The notes under the pieces were generated by a model. That model did no database searches, was not told where the DNA came from, and worked only from the letters and a program-made list of their open reading frames with translations. A stretch of DNA of 64,000 nucleotides from CAYTGR01 sp964437445 (lineage in GTDB: Bacteria; Chloroflexota; Anaerolineae; B4-G1; SLSP01): assembly GCA_964437445.1 (NCBI GenBank), contig CAYTGR010000006.1:60436-124435 (forward strand), given 5' to 3'. The first letter of the stretch is position 1. Every line of letters begins with the position of its first letter. This document shows positions 35,821 through 43,480 of this stretch, piece by piece. A program made the position numbers and the translations under genes.

Positions 35821-37194
35821 CTAGATCCCCAACAGCCAGGGATGTTCCAACGCTTTGTCCCCAATCAACCCAAACGCCACACGGACAAACGTGCGGGTCA
35901 CCACAATGGCCGTGAACAAATTGATCACCGTACCCAAAGCCAGCGTGATGGCAAACCCCTTGACCAAGCTGGCCGCAAAGGCATTGCCAAACACGAAGAG
36001 GATCACGCAGGTCAACAGCGTCGCCAGGTTGGAGTCCCGTACCGAGGTCCAGGCCCGGGAGAAACCGGCTTCGGCAGCATTGCCCAGAGAACGACCGCGC
36101 CGCAGCTCTTCCTTCATGCGCTCAAAGACCAGAATGTTGGCATCTACCGCCATCCCTGCCGAGAGCAAGAACCCGGCGATACCCGGCAATGTCATCGTGA
36201 TGGGCACCAGCTTGTAGAGCAGCAAGTTGAGCAACACGTAGAGCGCCAGCGCCAGCGCCGCAGCCACACCGTTTAGCCGGTAGTAAATGATCATGAACAG
36301 GAAAACGATCACCAAACCGATTACCCCGGCGCGGATACTGCGCTCCACCGACGTCTGCCCCAACGTGGGACCGACCGCCTTGTAGCTTTCAATCTTCAAC
36401 GGGACGGGCAACGCACCGTAGCGCAGCTGGATCGCCAGCTTGTTGGCTTCCTCATAGGTGAAATTACCACTGATGGAACCTTTGCCATCGGGAATGGCGC
36501 TCCGAATCGTCGGGCAGGAGATCACCACCTTGTCCAGCACAATACAGAGCGGACGGTTGAGGTGACTGGTAGTGTACTGAGCGAACATGTCGGAGGCAGT
36601 AGATTGCAGTTCAAAGGTGACGCCCCATTCACCGGTCTGCGAATCTGAACTGGGATAAGCATCCTTCAACTCGGCACCGGTCATCACTGTGCTGTAGACC
36701 TGGGTAGTCGTCAGCGCCATCGCCGCCGTCGCTTCCTCAGCGCTCAAGCCATAGGTGGTGGTAACCGGCGTGCCGGGCAGCAGGTTTATGGAAGATTCAA
36801 TGAACTCCAGCAGTGCCGTGCCCCGGATGGTGTCCACAGCCTGTTCAGGGTCAGCAATGCCCGGCAGCTCCACAATGATATTGCGGGAACCGCGCGTCTG
36901 GACCAGCGGCTCCGTCAGCCCTAACGCATTGACGCGGTTCTCCACGATTTGCTGCGAAGCCTGCAACGCACCATCGGGCAACGCCTGCCCGGCGGGCAGA
37001 TCGGGCGCTAACAGCACCTGGAGGCCACCCTGCAAATCCAACCCGCGCTGAAATTCCAAACTGCGGGAGGCTTCGGGCTGCCAAAACAACAAGTTGGTAA
37101 TCCACTCTGGGTGCTGGATCGGCAATACCAGGTAGAGCGCGACCAGCGCCAGGAGCAGAATCAACACAAAAGCGGTTGTTGTACGATTACTCAT
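35821..37194 (-). CDS. secD: Protein translocase subunit SecD
   Basis: A 457-residue membrane protein: helix at about residues 8-28, then GLDLQGGLQVLL (the D1 motif), a compact P1 domain without large insertion, and the five-helix C-terminal block with GMAVDANILVFERMKEELRRG (quoted to ERMKEELR). It forms the SecDF complex with the next gene. Start at 37194 with AGGAG six bases upstream. The IVENRVNALGLTEPLVQ and IIVELPG blocks are canonical. Expression from the strong promoter at 37240-37267. Confidence 0.96.
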   Translation of the reverse strand: MSNRTTTAFVLILLLALVALYLVLPIQHPEWITNLLFWQPEASRSLEFQRGLDLQGGLQVLLAPDLPAGQALPDGALQASQQIVENRVNALGLTEPLVQTRGSRNIIVELPGIADPEQAVDTIRGTALLEFIESSINLLPGTPVTTTYGLSAEEATAAMALTTTQVYSTVMTGAELKDAYPSSDSQTGEWGVTFELQSTASDMFAQYTTSHLNRPLCIVLDKVVISCPTIRSAIPDGKGSISGNFTYEEANKLAIQLRYGALPVPLKIESYKAVGPTLGQTSVERSIRAGVIGLVIVFLFMIIYYRLNGVAAALALALYVLLNLLLYKLVPITMTLPGIAGFLLSAGMAVDANILVFERMKEELRRGRSLGNAAEAGFSRAWTSVRDSNLATLLTCVILFVFGNAFAASLVKGFAITLALGTVINLFTAIVVTRTFVRVAFGLIGDKALEHPWLLGI

Positions 37195-37239
37195 CCCCAC
37201 TCCTGCCAAGAAAGAAAATCGTTAAGCAAAACAGGCCGG

Positions 37240-37267
37240 ATTATAGTCCCGGCAGGGGATTTGTCAA
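37240..37267 (-). promoter_or_regulatory. Consensus promoter of secDF
   Basis: Minus strand TTGACA (37262-37267), 16-base spacer, TATAAT (37240-37245); secD starts at 37194. Confidence 0.9.
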
Positions 37268-37603
37268 CCAGAATCACGAAACATTTGCCAGACGGCCAGC
37301 GTAACCTGTACAAGATAAATTTACAAAAAGCCAGCTCGCGGTTATGCTCTAATATCTTTCTAAGATTTACTTTACCTTCTCTTTACAATTGCGGCATAGA
37401 ATGAGTTTTAGAGTGCGTTTGACAGACTGATCAGCCACCAGCTTAAGCATCCCGGACGGCAGGGAGTTTCAGCCACCGGCAACGCTGGTATTAAATTCAT
37501 CAATCGTCATATGCTTTCACCTACGTGTCTGCCCCTGAAAATTCACCCTCCTGACTGCCATCGTCGTATCGTCGCTGTGTAGAAAACCCATCCAGGCCAT
37601 CTC

Positions 37604-37720
37604 TCCCTTGAAAATAACGCTCTGTTTGTAGTCAGGCGCTTTAGCGCCGTCTGAGCCGCGCTGAAGCGCGGCACTACGAACTATTTTCATCCCACGGCTG
37701 GTGAATACCAGTTCATGGGG
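37604..37720 (+). repeat. Full-length REP/BIME-like composite element
   Basis: The best match to the copy at 12391-12506: lead CCTTGAAAATAACGCTCTG, GTAG-headed hairpin GGCGCTTTAGCGCC, hairpin CGCGCTGAAGCGCG followed by GCACTACGAA, and the third module CCCACGGCTGG...CCAGTTCATGGGG. Confidence 0.9.
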
Positions 37721-38091
37721 AGAATCCCCCTGCAAACCGGGGGCAAGCCCGGCCTGAAGTTGCAAACTCAAATTTGCGCTCCCTGAAGGCGTTCGGTCAC
37801 GAGCAACCGAGCAAGGCCAACTTTAGTTTGCCGCCTGCGGGAGGCGAAACCCTCACCCATGACTCCTGGCCGGCGTAAGTGCTGCACCAGCCACCGGATT
37901 CATCCTCCAGCACCAGGGTGTTTGTTTTGTAAGGAAAGGAGCGTCATAAGCCTGACAGCGCCCCCGCCTCAACACAGTGAACACCGAGGCGCACCCAGGC
38001 AAAGAGTACCATGTTGAGCGCATAAGCAGGACGGCGAATTAAAGTTCGCATTCCATTTGCCATGACTGAGGAGTAAGTGACTGTTTTCTTT

Positions 38092-38101
38092 TAAGGAGGT
38101 G
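38092..38101 (+). promoter_or_regulatory. Maximal Shine-Dalgarno before the sheath gene
   Basis: TAAGGAGGTG matches all ten bases of the usual 16S rRNA anti-Shine-Dalgarno sequence, five bases before the ATG at 38107. It fits the need for very high sheath synthesis. Confidence 0.85.
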
Positions 38102-38106
38102 TTTCC

Positions 38107-39654
38107 ATGCCAGTGAGCCCGACCTATCCAGGCGTATACGTGGAGGAGGTCCCCAGCGGCGTGCGCACCATCGTGGGGGTGCCCACGTCGGTCACGGCCT
38201 TCATTGGGCGCGCCGAGCGCGGCCCGGTGGACGATCCGGTCGTGATCAACAACTGGGGAGATTTTGAGCGCCGCTTCGGCGGCTTGCAAGTAGATTATCC
38301 CATGAGCTATGCCGTGCAGGATTTCTTCCTGAACGGCGGCAGCCAGGCGGTCATTGTCCGGCTCTGCAAAGGCGCCAGCACTGCGACCCTGGCCGCCGGC
38401 GATTTCAAGGTCGCCGCAGTCAATCCAGGCACCTGGGGCAACGCGCTGGAAGTGACGGTTGACGTCAATGGCATTGACGACGAAGTAGCCAAGCGCTATG
38501 GCCTGACCCAGACCGATCTATTTAACCTGACCGTGGTAGAGCTCGGCCCCGATGGCCTCCCCAAAGCCAGGGAGCAGATCCGCAACGTCTCGGTGAAAGA
38601 GGGAGCCCGCCGGGTGGACCGCGTCCTGGAACAGGAATCGCGGCTAATCCGCATGGCACCGGGCGTGACGCTCCCCGGCACGACCATCCCAGGCACCGGA
38701 AAAATGACCAACGACAAAGCGGGTCAAGACAGCGAGGCCCTGGATCAAACCGCCTACACTGGCGAGCAGACCAAGAAAACCGGCCTCTACGCCCTGGAAA
38801 AGACCGATATTTTCAACCTCCTGTGCATCCCACCCGATACCCGTTCCGGCACGCTGCCGGCCGCGGTCTATCAGACGGCCCTGAGCTATTGTGCCCTCCG
38901 CCGGGCCATGCTGATTGTGGATCCGCCGGATGGCTGGCAGGGCGACGATTTCCTCAGCAACGCGCGCACCCGGCTCGGCGAGCTGGGGCTGGGCGGGACA
39001 GCGGCCCGCAACGCGGCGCTCTACTTCCCCCGCGTGATTCAGGCCGATCCGCTGCGCGAGGGACAGCTGGATACCTTTGTGCCGTGCGGCATCGTGGCCG
39101 GGGTGATGGCGCGCACCGACCGCGAACGCGGCGTCTGGAAAGCCCCGGCCGGCCAGGATGCCGCCATTAACGGGGTCCAGGGGTTGACAGCGGTGTTGAC
39201 CGACGACGAAAACGGCCAATTGAACCCGTTGGGGATCAATTGTCTGCGCTCCTTCCCCATCGTCGGGCGGGTGGTCTGGGGCGCGCGGACGCTCCGCGGG
39301 GCCGACCAGCTGGCCGACGAGTACAAGTACGTCCCGGTACGCCGGTTGGCGCTCTTCATTGAGGAAACGCTCTACCGCAACCTCAAATGGGTGGTCTTTG
39401 AGCCAAACGACGAGCCGCTCTGGGGGCAAATCCGGCTCAACGTGGGCGCGTTCATGCAGACGCTCTTCCGCCAGGGCGCATTCCAGGGCAAGACCCCGCA
39501 AGAGGCCTACTTCGTCAAGTGCGACAAGGAAACCACCACCCAGAACGACATCAACCTGGGGATTGTGAACATCGTCGTCGGCTTCGCACCGCTCAAGCCG
39601 GCGGAGTTCGTCATCATCAAGATTCAACAGCTGGCCGGGCAGATCCAGGCATAA
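38107..39654 (+). CDS. Contractile injection system sheath protein
   Basis: A 515-residue tail sheath protein. The N-terminal strand MPVSPTYPGVYVEEVPSG and TSVTAFIGRAERGPVDDP are hallmarks, as is the C-terminal part (RRLALFIEETLYRNLKWVVF, PNDEPLWGQIR, ending in GFAPLKPAEFVIIKIQQLAG). In contractile systems sheath rings polymerise around the inner tube and contract to drive it into a target membrane. There is a single sheath gene here, while several known eCIS loci have two or three paralogues. It heads the operon, with a maximal ribosome-binding site. Full length. Confidence 0.96.
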   Translation: MPVSPTYPGVYVEEVPSGVRTIVGVPTSVTAFIGRAERGPVDDPVVINNWGDFERRFGGLQVDYPMSYAVQDFFLNGGSQAVIVRLCKGASTATLAAGDFKVAAVNPGTWGNALEVTVDVNGIDDEVAKRYGLTQTDLFNLTVVELGPDGLPKAREQIRNVSVKEGARRVDRVLEQESRLIRMAPGVTLPGTTIPGTGKMTNDKAGQDSEALDQTAYTGEQTKKTGLYALEKTDIFNLLCIPPDTRSGTLPAAVYQTALSYCALRRAMLIVDPPDGWQGDDFLSNARTRLGELGLGGTAARNAALYFPRVIQADPLREGQLDTFVPCGIVAGVMARTDRERGVWKAPAGQDAAINGVQGLTAVLTDDENGQLNPLGINCLRSFPIVGRVVWGARTLRGADQLADEYKYVPVRRLALFIEETLYRNLKWVVFEPNDEPLWGQIRLNVGAFMQTLFRQGAFQGKTPQEAYFVKCDKETTTQNDINLGIVNIVVGFAPLKPAEFVIIKIQQLAGQIQA

Positions 39655-39672
39655 AGGCACAAGGAGGTCCCG

Positions 39673-40197
39673 ATGACACAGTTCAGTGTGAACGCAACGC
39701 GGTTTGATCCTTACAAAAACTTCAAGTTCCGGATCAAGTGGGACGGCCGGTATGTCGCGGGGATCAGCAAGGTCAGCGCCCTGAAGCGGACAACGGAAGT
39801 GGTGGAACACCGCGAGGGCGGCGATCCCAGCACCAGCCGCAAATCCCCCGGCCGGACCAAGTACGAACCGATCACGCTGGAGCGCGGCGTGACGCACGAC
39901 AAAGAGTTTGAGCAGTGGGCCAACCGGGTCTGGAACTACGGCTCTGGCCTGGGCGCAGAGGTCTCGCTGCGCGATTTCCGCAAAGACATCATCATTGAGG
40001 TCTACAACGAGGCCGGCCAGCTGGTGCTTGCTTACAAGGTCTACCGGTGCTGGGTCTCCGAATATCAGGCCCAGGCCGACCTGGATGCCAATGCCAACGC
40101 CATACTGATCCAGACCATCAAACTGGAGCACGAGGGCTGGGAACGCGATTACGAGGTCGGCGAGCCGCAAGAACCTTCGTTCACTGAACCGGCCTGA
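39673..40197 (+). CDS. Injection system inner tube protein
   Basis: A 174-residue protein of the phage-tail-tube family of eCIS (Afp1/Pvc1-like, TIGR02241). Typical blocks are PYKNFKFRIKWDGRYVAGISK near the start (quoted to IKWDGRYVAGISK), GRTKYEPITLERGVTHDKEF, and IKLEHEGWERD at the end. Hexameric rings stack to form the rigid tube that carries cargo. The gene is 18 bases after the sheath gene with AAGGAGG upstream. Only one tube gene is found here. Confidence 0.95.
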   Translation: MTQFSVNATRFDPYKNFKFRIKWDGRYVAGISKVSALKRTTEVVEHREGGDPSTSRKSPGRTKYEPITLERGVTHDKEFEQWANRVWNYGSGLGAEVSLRDFRKDIIIEVYNEAGQLVLAYKVYRCWVSEYQAQADLDANANAILIQTIKLEHEGWERDYEVGEPQEPSFTEPA

Positions 40198-40224
40198 TAC
40201 TAAACACGGCCGGGCGGAGGAACT

Positions 40225-40956
40225 ATGCGGGCGCTATCGGCGGCCGAGCTGTTAGACGTGTGGGAGATCGGGGCCGGCCAGCCAGCCGTGGAGCGGATGT
40301 TGACGCTGCTCGCGGCGGCCTGCCCCGAACTGCCCCGCGCTGCGTTAGCGCAGCTCAACATCGGGCAGCGCGACGCTTATCTGCTGACGTTGCGCGAATG
40401 GACGTTCGGCCCGCAGCTGCGGGGATTGGCAACCTGCCCGGCGTGCGGCGAGCGGCTGGAGCTCACCTTCACCGTGGCCGAGATCCGGGTAGCGCCGCCG
40501 CAGCCCACGGAAGGGCCACTCACGCTCAATGTGGCCGGCTACGAGGTGCAGTTCCGGCTGCCCAACTCCGCCGACCTGCTCACCTTAGAGGCGCCACCCG
40601 GCCCGACGGCGACCAATCGGTTGCTGGAACGTTGCCTGCTGGACGTGCAACACGGCGGGGAAGCGGCGAGCGCAGCCACCTTGCCCGCCGAGGTCACCGA
40701 AGCCGTAGTCGCAGCGATGGCGCAGGCCGATCCGCAGGCTGACGTGCGGCTGGCGCTGACCTGTCCCGCCTGCGGCCAGGCCTGGCAGGCCCTCTTTGAC
40801 ATCGCGGCGTTCTTTTGGCAAGAGATCAACACCTGGGCCCAGCGCCTGCTGCGAGAGGTCCACCGGTTGGCCTCCGCCTACGGCTGGCGCGAAGCCGACA
40901 TCCTGGCGCTTAGCCCGTACCGACGCCAGGCCTATCTGGAGCTGCTGAGCAGGTAA
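40225..40956 (+). CDS. T4 gp26-like baseplate protein with two Cys pairs
   Basis: A 243-residue protein that fits the T4 baseplate-protein family found after the tube gene in eCIS. It carries two CPAC knuckles, Cys71/Cys74 (CPACGERLELTF) and Cys180/Cys183 (CPACGQAWQALF), which together could bind one zinc ion. The C-terminal part, REVHRLASAYGWREADILAL, followed by SPYRRQAYLELL, is the most conserved segment. A structural or assembly role in the baseplate is inferred from family and location. Small gaps of 27 and 5 bases link it to its neighbours. Confidence 0.8.
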   Translation: MRALSAAELLDVWEIGAGQPAVERMLTLLAAACPELPRAALAQLNIGQRDAYLLTLREWTFGPQLRGLATCPACGERLELTFTVAEIRVAPPQPTEGPLTLNVAGYEVQFRLPNSADLLTLEAPPGPTATNRLLERCLLDVQHGGEAASAATLPAEVTEAVVAAMAQADPQADVRLALTCPACGQAWQALFDIAAFFWQEINTWAQRLLREVHRLASAYGWREADILALSPYRRQAYLELLSR

Positions 40957-40961
40957 ACGCA

Positions 40962-42200
40962 ATGGGCGACTACCTGAGTCTCTTGACCGCCAGGAGTTGC
41001 GGGGAAGCCGCAGGGGTGCAGCCCCTGCCGGTGACGCCGTTTGAGCCGCTGCCCACAGCCGAGGTCAAGCCGCCGGACGGAGCGCCGGCGTGGCCCACAT
41101 CCGAGGAGCAGCCCCGCGCGCGCACGCCACGCCAGCGTGCCCTCGCACCAGAGCCACTGGAGCCGTTACCCAGCTCACCGCCACCCCCCGGACCGGCATT
41201 GGAGCTGGCCGCAGCGCCGCCTGCGCGCCCCCTATCACCGGTTGCACCCACGCCGACACCGCCACTATTGCTGCCGGAGCCGCCGGTGCAGGCACACCCA
41301 CCACCCATTGCGTCGGCACCATTCTTGACCGCCCCCCCGGCCACGCCGCCTCTGACCCCAACCACCCACGCGCCGTCAACCCGCCTGGTTTCCAGCCCAC
41401 CAGAATGGCAAGAGCCGGTCGCAGCGCCGTCCAAGCTTCCCCTATCGCCGGCTGCGCCCGTGCCGACGCCGCCGTTAACGCCGTCGCCAGAGCCGCCAGT
41501 GCAGGCAGCCCCGCCGCCGGTTGTGCTGCCTGCACCGCCCTTGGCTGTTCCCCCGGCTCAGGCTATCCACGCGCCTCCCCCCTCCCCGGTCCCGGCCGCC
41601 GCACCTGCGCTGAGACCGCCGGTACAGCTGGCCCCGCCGCCGGAGCCACCCAAGGCGACCGGGCCGGTCCCCACGCCCTCACCGCCGGCCTTCCCAGCAC
41701 CCGTCCCAACGCTGCCAACGCCGTCTCCGCCGCTCACCGGACCGACGCCCCTCATTCCCCGGGTGCAGCCGGTTCCACCACCGGAACCGACCGGTGCACC
41801 GCGCAGGGTGCCGGTTCCGACCATTGAGGTAGCCCCGCCGCCGGCTGCAGAACCGCGCACCCGTCCTGTCCAGCCGGAGTCAGACCTTGCGCCTGCCGTC
41901 GTGCCGCTGGAGCCACCGCCGCCACGCGAGATCTCCCCCCCACCGGCTGCGCCGCCCGCGGCCACCACGGCGACGGTGGTAGTGCAGCCGGCCATCCAGC
42001 CTGCGCCACCGGTGGAACGGCCAGTCGAGCCCCCGCCCGGGCCGGCCCCGGAGCCGCCCACCGTCCATGTGACCATTGGCCGCATAGAGGTAAGAGCTAT
42101 CCCGCCCACCACGCCTGCCGCTGCCAAACCACGGCCGGGGCCACCGGTCATGAGCCTGGAAGAGTACCTGGGCCGGCGGCTTGGAGGAGGTGACAAATGA
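40962..42200 (+). CDS. Long proline-rich protein with conserved C-terminal IGRIEVRA motif
   Basis: A 412-residue protein. Residues about 35-365 are a disordered Pro/Ala/Val/Thr chain with an imperfect internal duplication: PLSPVAPTPTPP at 41229 and PLSPAAPVPTPP at 41439, exactly 70 codons apart. The ordered ends are the first 30 residues and the C-terminus, VHVTIGRIEVRA (368-379) and MSLEEYLGRRLGGGDK. The C-terminal motif recurs in proteins at the same place in other eCIS loci as I recall them. It could bridge tube and cap or baseplate, or measure length, but no function is established. It overlaps the next gene by four bases. Confidence 0.75.
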   Translation: MGDYLSLLTARSCGEAAGVQPLPVTPFEPLPTAEVKPPDGAPAWPTSEEQPRARTPRQRALAPEPLEPLPSSPPPPGPALELAAAPPARPLSPVAPTPTPPLLLPEPPVQAHPPPIASAPFLTAPPATPPLTPTTHAPSTRLVSSPPEWQEPVAAPSKLPLSPAAPVPTPPLTPSPEPPVQAAPPPVVLPAPPLAVPPAQAIHAPPPSPVPAAAPALRPPVQLAPPPEPPKATGPVPTPSPPAFPAPVPTLPTPSPPLTGPTPLIPRVQPVPPPEPTGAPRRVPVPTIEVAPPPAAEPRTRPVQPESDLAPAVVPLEPPPPREISPPPAAPPAATTATVVVQPAIQPAPPVERPVEPPPGPAPEPPTVHVTIGRIEVRAIPPTTPAAAKPRPGPPVMSLEEYLGRRLGGGDK

Positions 42201-43480
42201 GCAATGCCCTGGCTATCGCCGCCGTGACCGCTACCCTGGCCCAGATCGTGCGTACTGCGGCGCAGGAGGCCGTCGGCGGCGCCGACGTCGTCTTCGGCCG
42301 CCCCGAAAGTGCCGGCGGCGGCAATGCCTTGCGCAAAGTCCACCTCTATCTCTACCAGGTCACGCCGAACGCCGCCTGGCGCAACGCCGATCTGCCCACC
42401 CGCGGCCCAGACGGGACGCTCCGCCAGCGGCCACAGGCAGCGCTGGATTTGCACTACCTGCTGACCTTCTACGGCAACGAGAGCGAGCTGGAGCCGCAAC
42501 GCCTGTTGGGCGCGGTCGTGCGCGATCTGCACGCGCGCCCCGTGCTGACGCGCCAGCTGATCCGGGATGCCATTGCCGGGCAACCTTACCTCGCCCAATC
42601 CGACCTGGCCGAGGCCGTGGAACAGATCAAATTCAGCCCGCTCAACCTGACGTTAGATGAGCTTTCCAAGCTCTGGTCGGTTTTCTTCCAGACGCCGCAC
42701 GCACTTTCAGTGGCCTACCAGGGGACGGTAGTCCTCATCGAAAGCGAGGAGCGGCCAGCGACCGTCCTGCCCGTCTTGCAGCGCGGTCCCGGCGACCGTG
42801 GCGTGGAGACGCTCCTCGGCCCCTTTCCGCTACTGGAAACGCTGCACATCGGCGTGCCGGAGGAGGCCGACCTGCAACCGCGCCCGCCCTCGTACCCAGG
42901 GGCCCAGCTGGGCCTGCTCCTGACGTTGACCGGGCGGAATCTGGGCGGCACGGCCGCGCGGGTCCGCTTCAGCCATCCACGGCTGCCGGTGCAAGAAATT
43001 ACCGTGGCCGAACGCGACCGCTCGGCCACCAGCCTGCAGCTTGTGTTCCCCGACGACGCGACGGCGCAGACAGCATGGGCCGCCGGACTTTACAGCGTCA
43101 CCGCGCTGATCGGCGGTCCCGGCGACACCTGGCGCGCCACCAACGCCCTGGCGCTGCCGTTCGCCCCCCAAATCACCAGCATTTTGCCCGGCCGGACGCT
43201 GACCAGAGACGGCAACGGCGACGTCACCCTGACACTGCAATGCCGCCCGCAACTGCTCCCGGAGCAGAACGCCACGCTGTTGCTGGTCGACCGCGAGGTG
43301 CCGGCCGAGCCGCATCCGAATGCCACCGATACGGTCACCTTTGTGATCAAACAAGCGCCGGTGGTTAAGGATTGTTTGATCTGGCTGCGCGTGGATGGGG
43401 TCAACAGTCTGCCAATAAAACGGCAGGGGACGCCGCCCGGCTTTGTCTTCGCCGACGACCAGAGGATCACCCTTTCATGA
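42197..43480 (+). CDS. Pvc16/Afp16-type tail terminator (DUF4255)
   Basis: A 427-residue protein. The N-terminal 180 residues are the DUF4255 domain (Pvc16_N): MSNALAIAAVTATLAQIV, VHLYLYQVTPNAAWRNADLP, LHYLLTFYGNESELEPQRLL, all characteristic. In Afp and PVC this protein caps the tube and sheath at the distal end and fixes particle length. The C-terminal half, with TLTGRNLGGTAARVRF and IGGPGDTWRATNALALPF, looks like two Ig-like beta domains not present in the shortest homologues. It is coupled to both neighbours by ATGA overlaps. Confidence 0.92.
   Translation: MSNALAIAAVTATLAQIVRTAAQEAVGGADVVFGRPESAGGGNALRKVHLYLYQVTPNAAWRNADLPTRGPDGTLRQRPQAALDLHYLLTFYGNESELEPQRLLGAVVRDLHARPVLTRQLIRDAIAGQPYLAQSDLAEAVEQIKFSPLNLTLDELSKLWSVFFQTPHALSVAYQGTVVLIESEERPATVLPVLQRGPGDRGVETLLGPFPLLETLHIGVPEEADLQPRPPSYPGAQLGLLLTLTGRNLGGTAARVRFSHPRLPVQEITVAERDRSATSLQLVFPDDATAQTAWAAGLYSVTALIGGPGDTWRATNALALPFAPQITSILPGRTLTRDGNGDVTLTLQCRPQLLPEQNATLLLVDREVPAEPHPNATDTVTFVIKQAPVVKDCLIWLRVDGVNSLPIKRQGTPPGFVFADDQRITLS

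Larger units (their letters stand above)
37195..38106. other. Long intergenic region between secD and the injection-system operon
   Basis: 912 bases without a credible gene. From the left: the secDF promoter (37240-37267); an AT-rich stretch (about 37270-37410) that contrasts with its surroundings; a full REP/BIME-like element (37604-37720); the motif CAACTTTAGTTTG (37817-37831) shared with the 28.6-kb gap; and the strong ribosome site at 38092. A lone TTGACA at 37419 has no matching -10 box, and I could not identify the operon promoter. Confidence 0.6.

Noticed and set aside
37270..37430. Phage-type or replication origin in the AT-rich gap
   Set aside because: The stretch is AT-rich but lacks DnaA-box clusters, iterons or a nearby replication gene. 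It is more likely ordinary promoter-region DNA.
37517..37771. 84-codon minus-strand frame between secD and the sheath gene
   Set aside because: It runs through the REP/BIME-like element and has no independent support as a gene.
38644..40170. Long minus-strand reading frame (508 codons) opposite the sheath and tube genes
   Set aside because: It mirrors the codon periodicity of the + strand genes, has no recognisable motif and no ribosome site. Similar long antisense frames at 19604-21253, 22608-23618, 30231-32045, 53127-54212 and 58555-60012 were dropped for the same reason.
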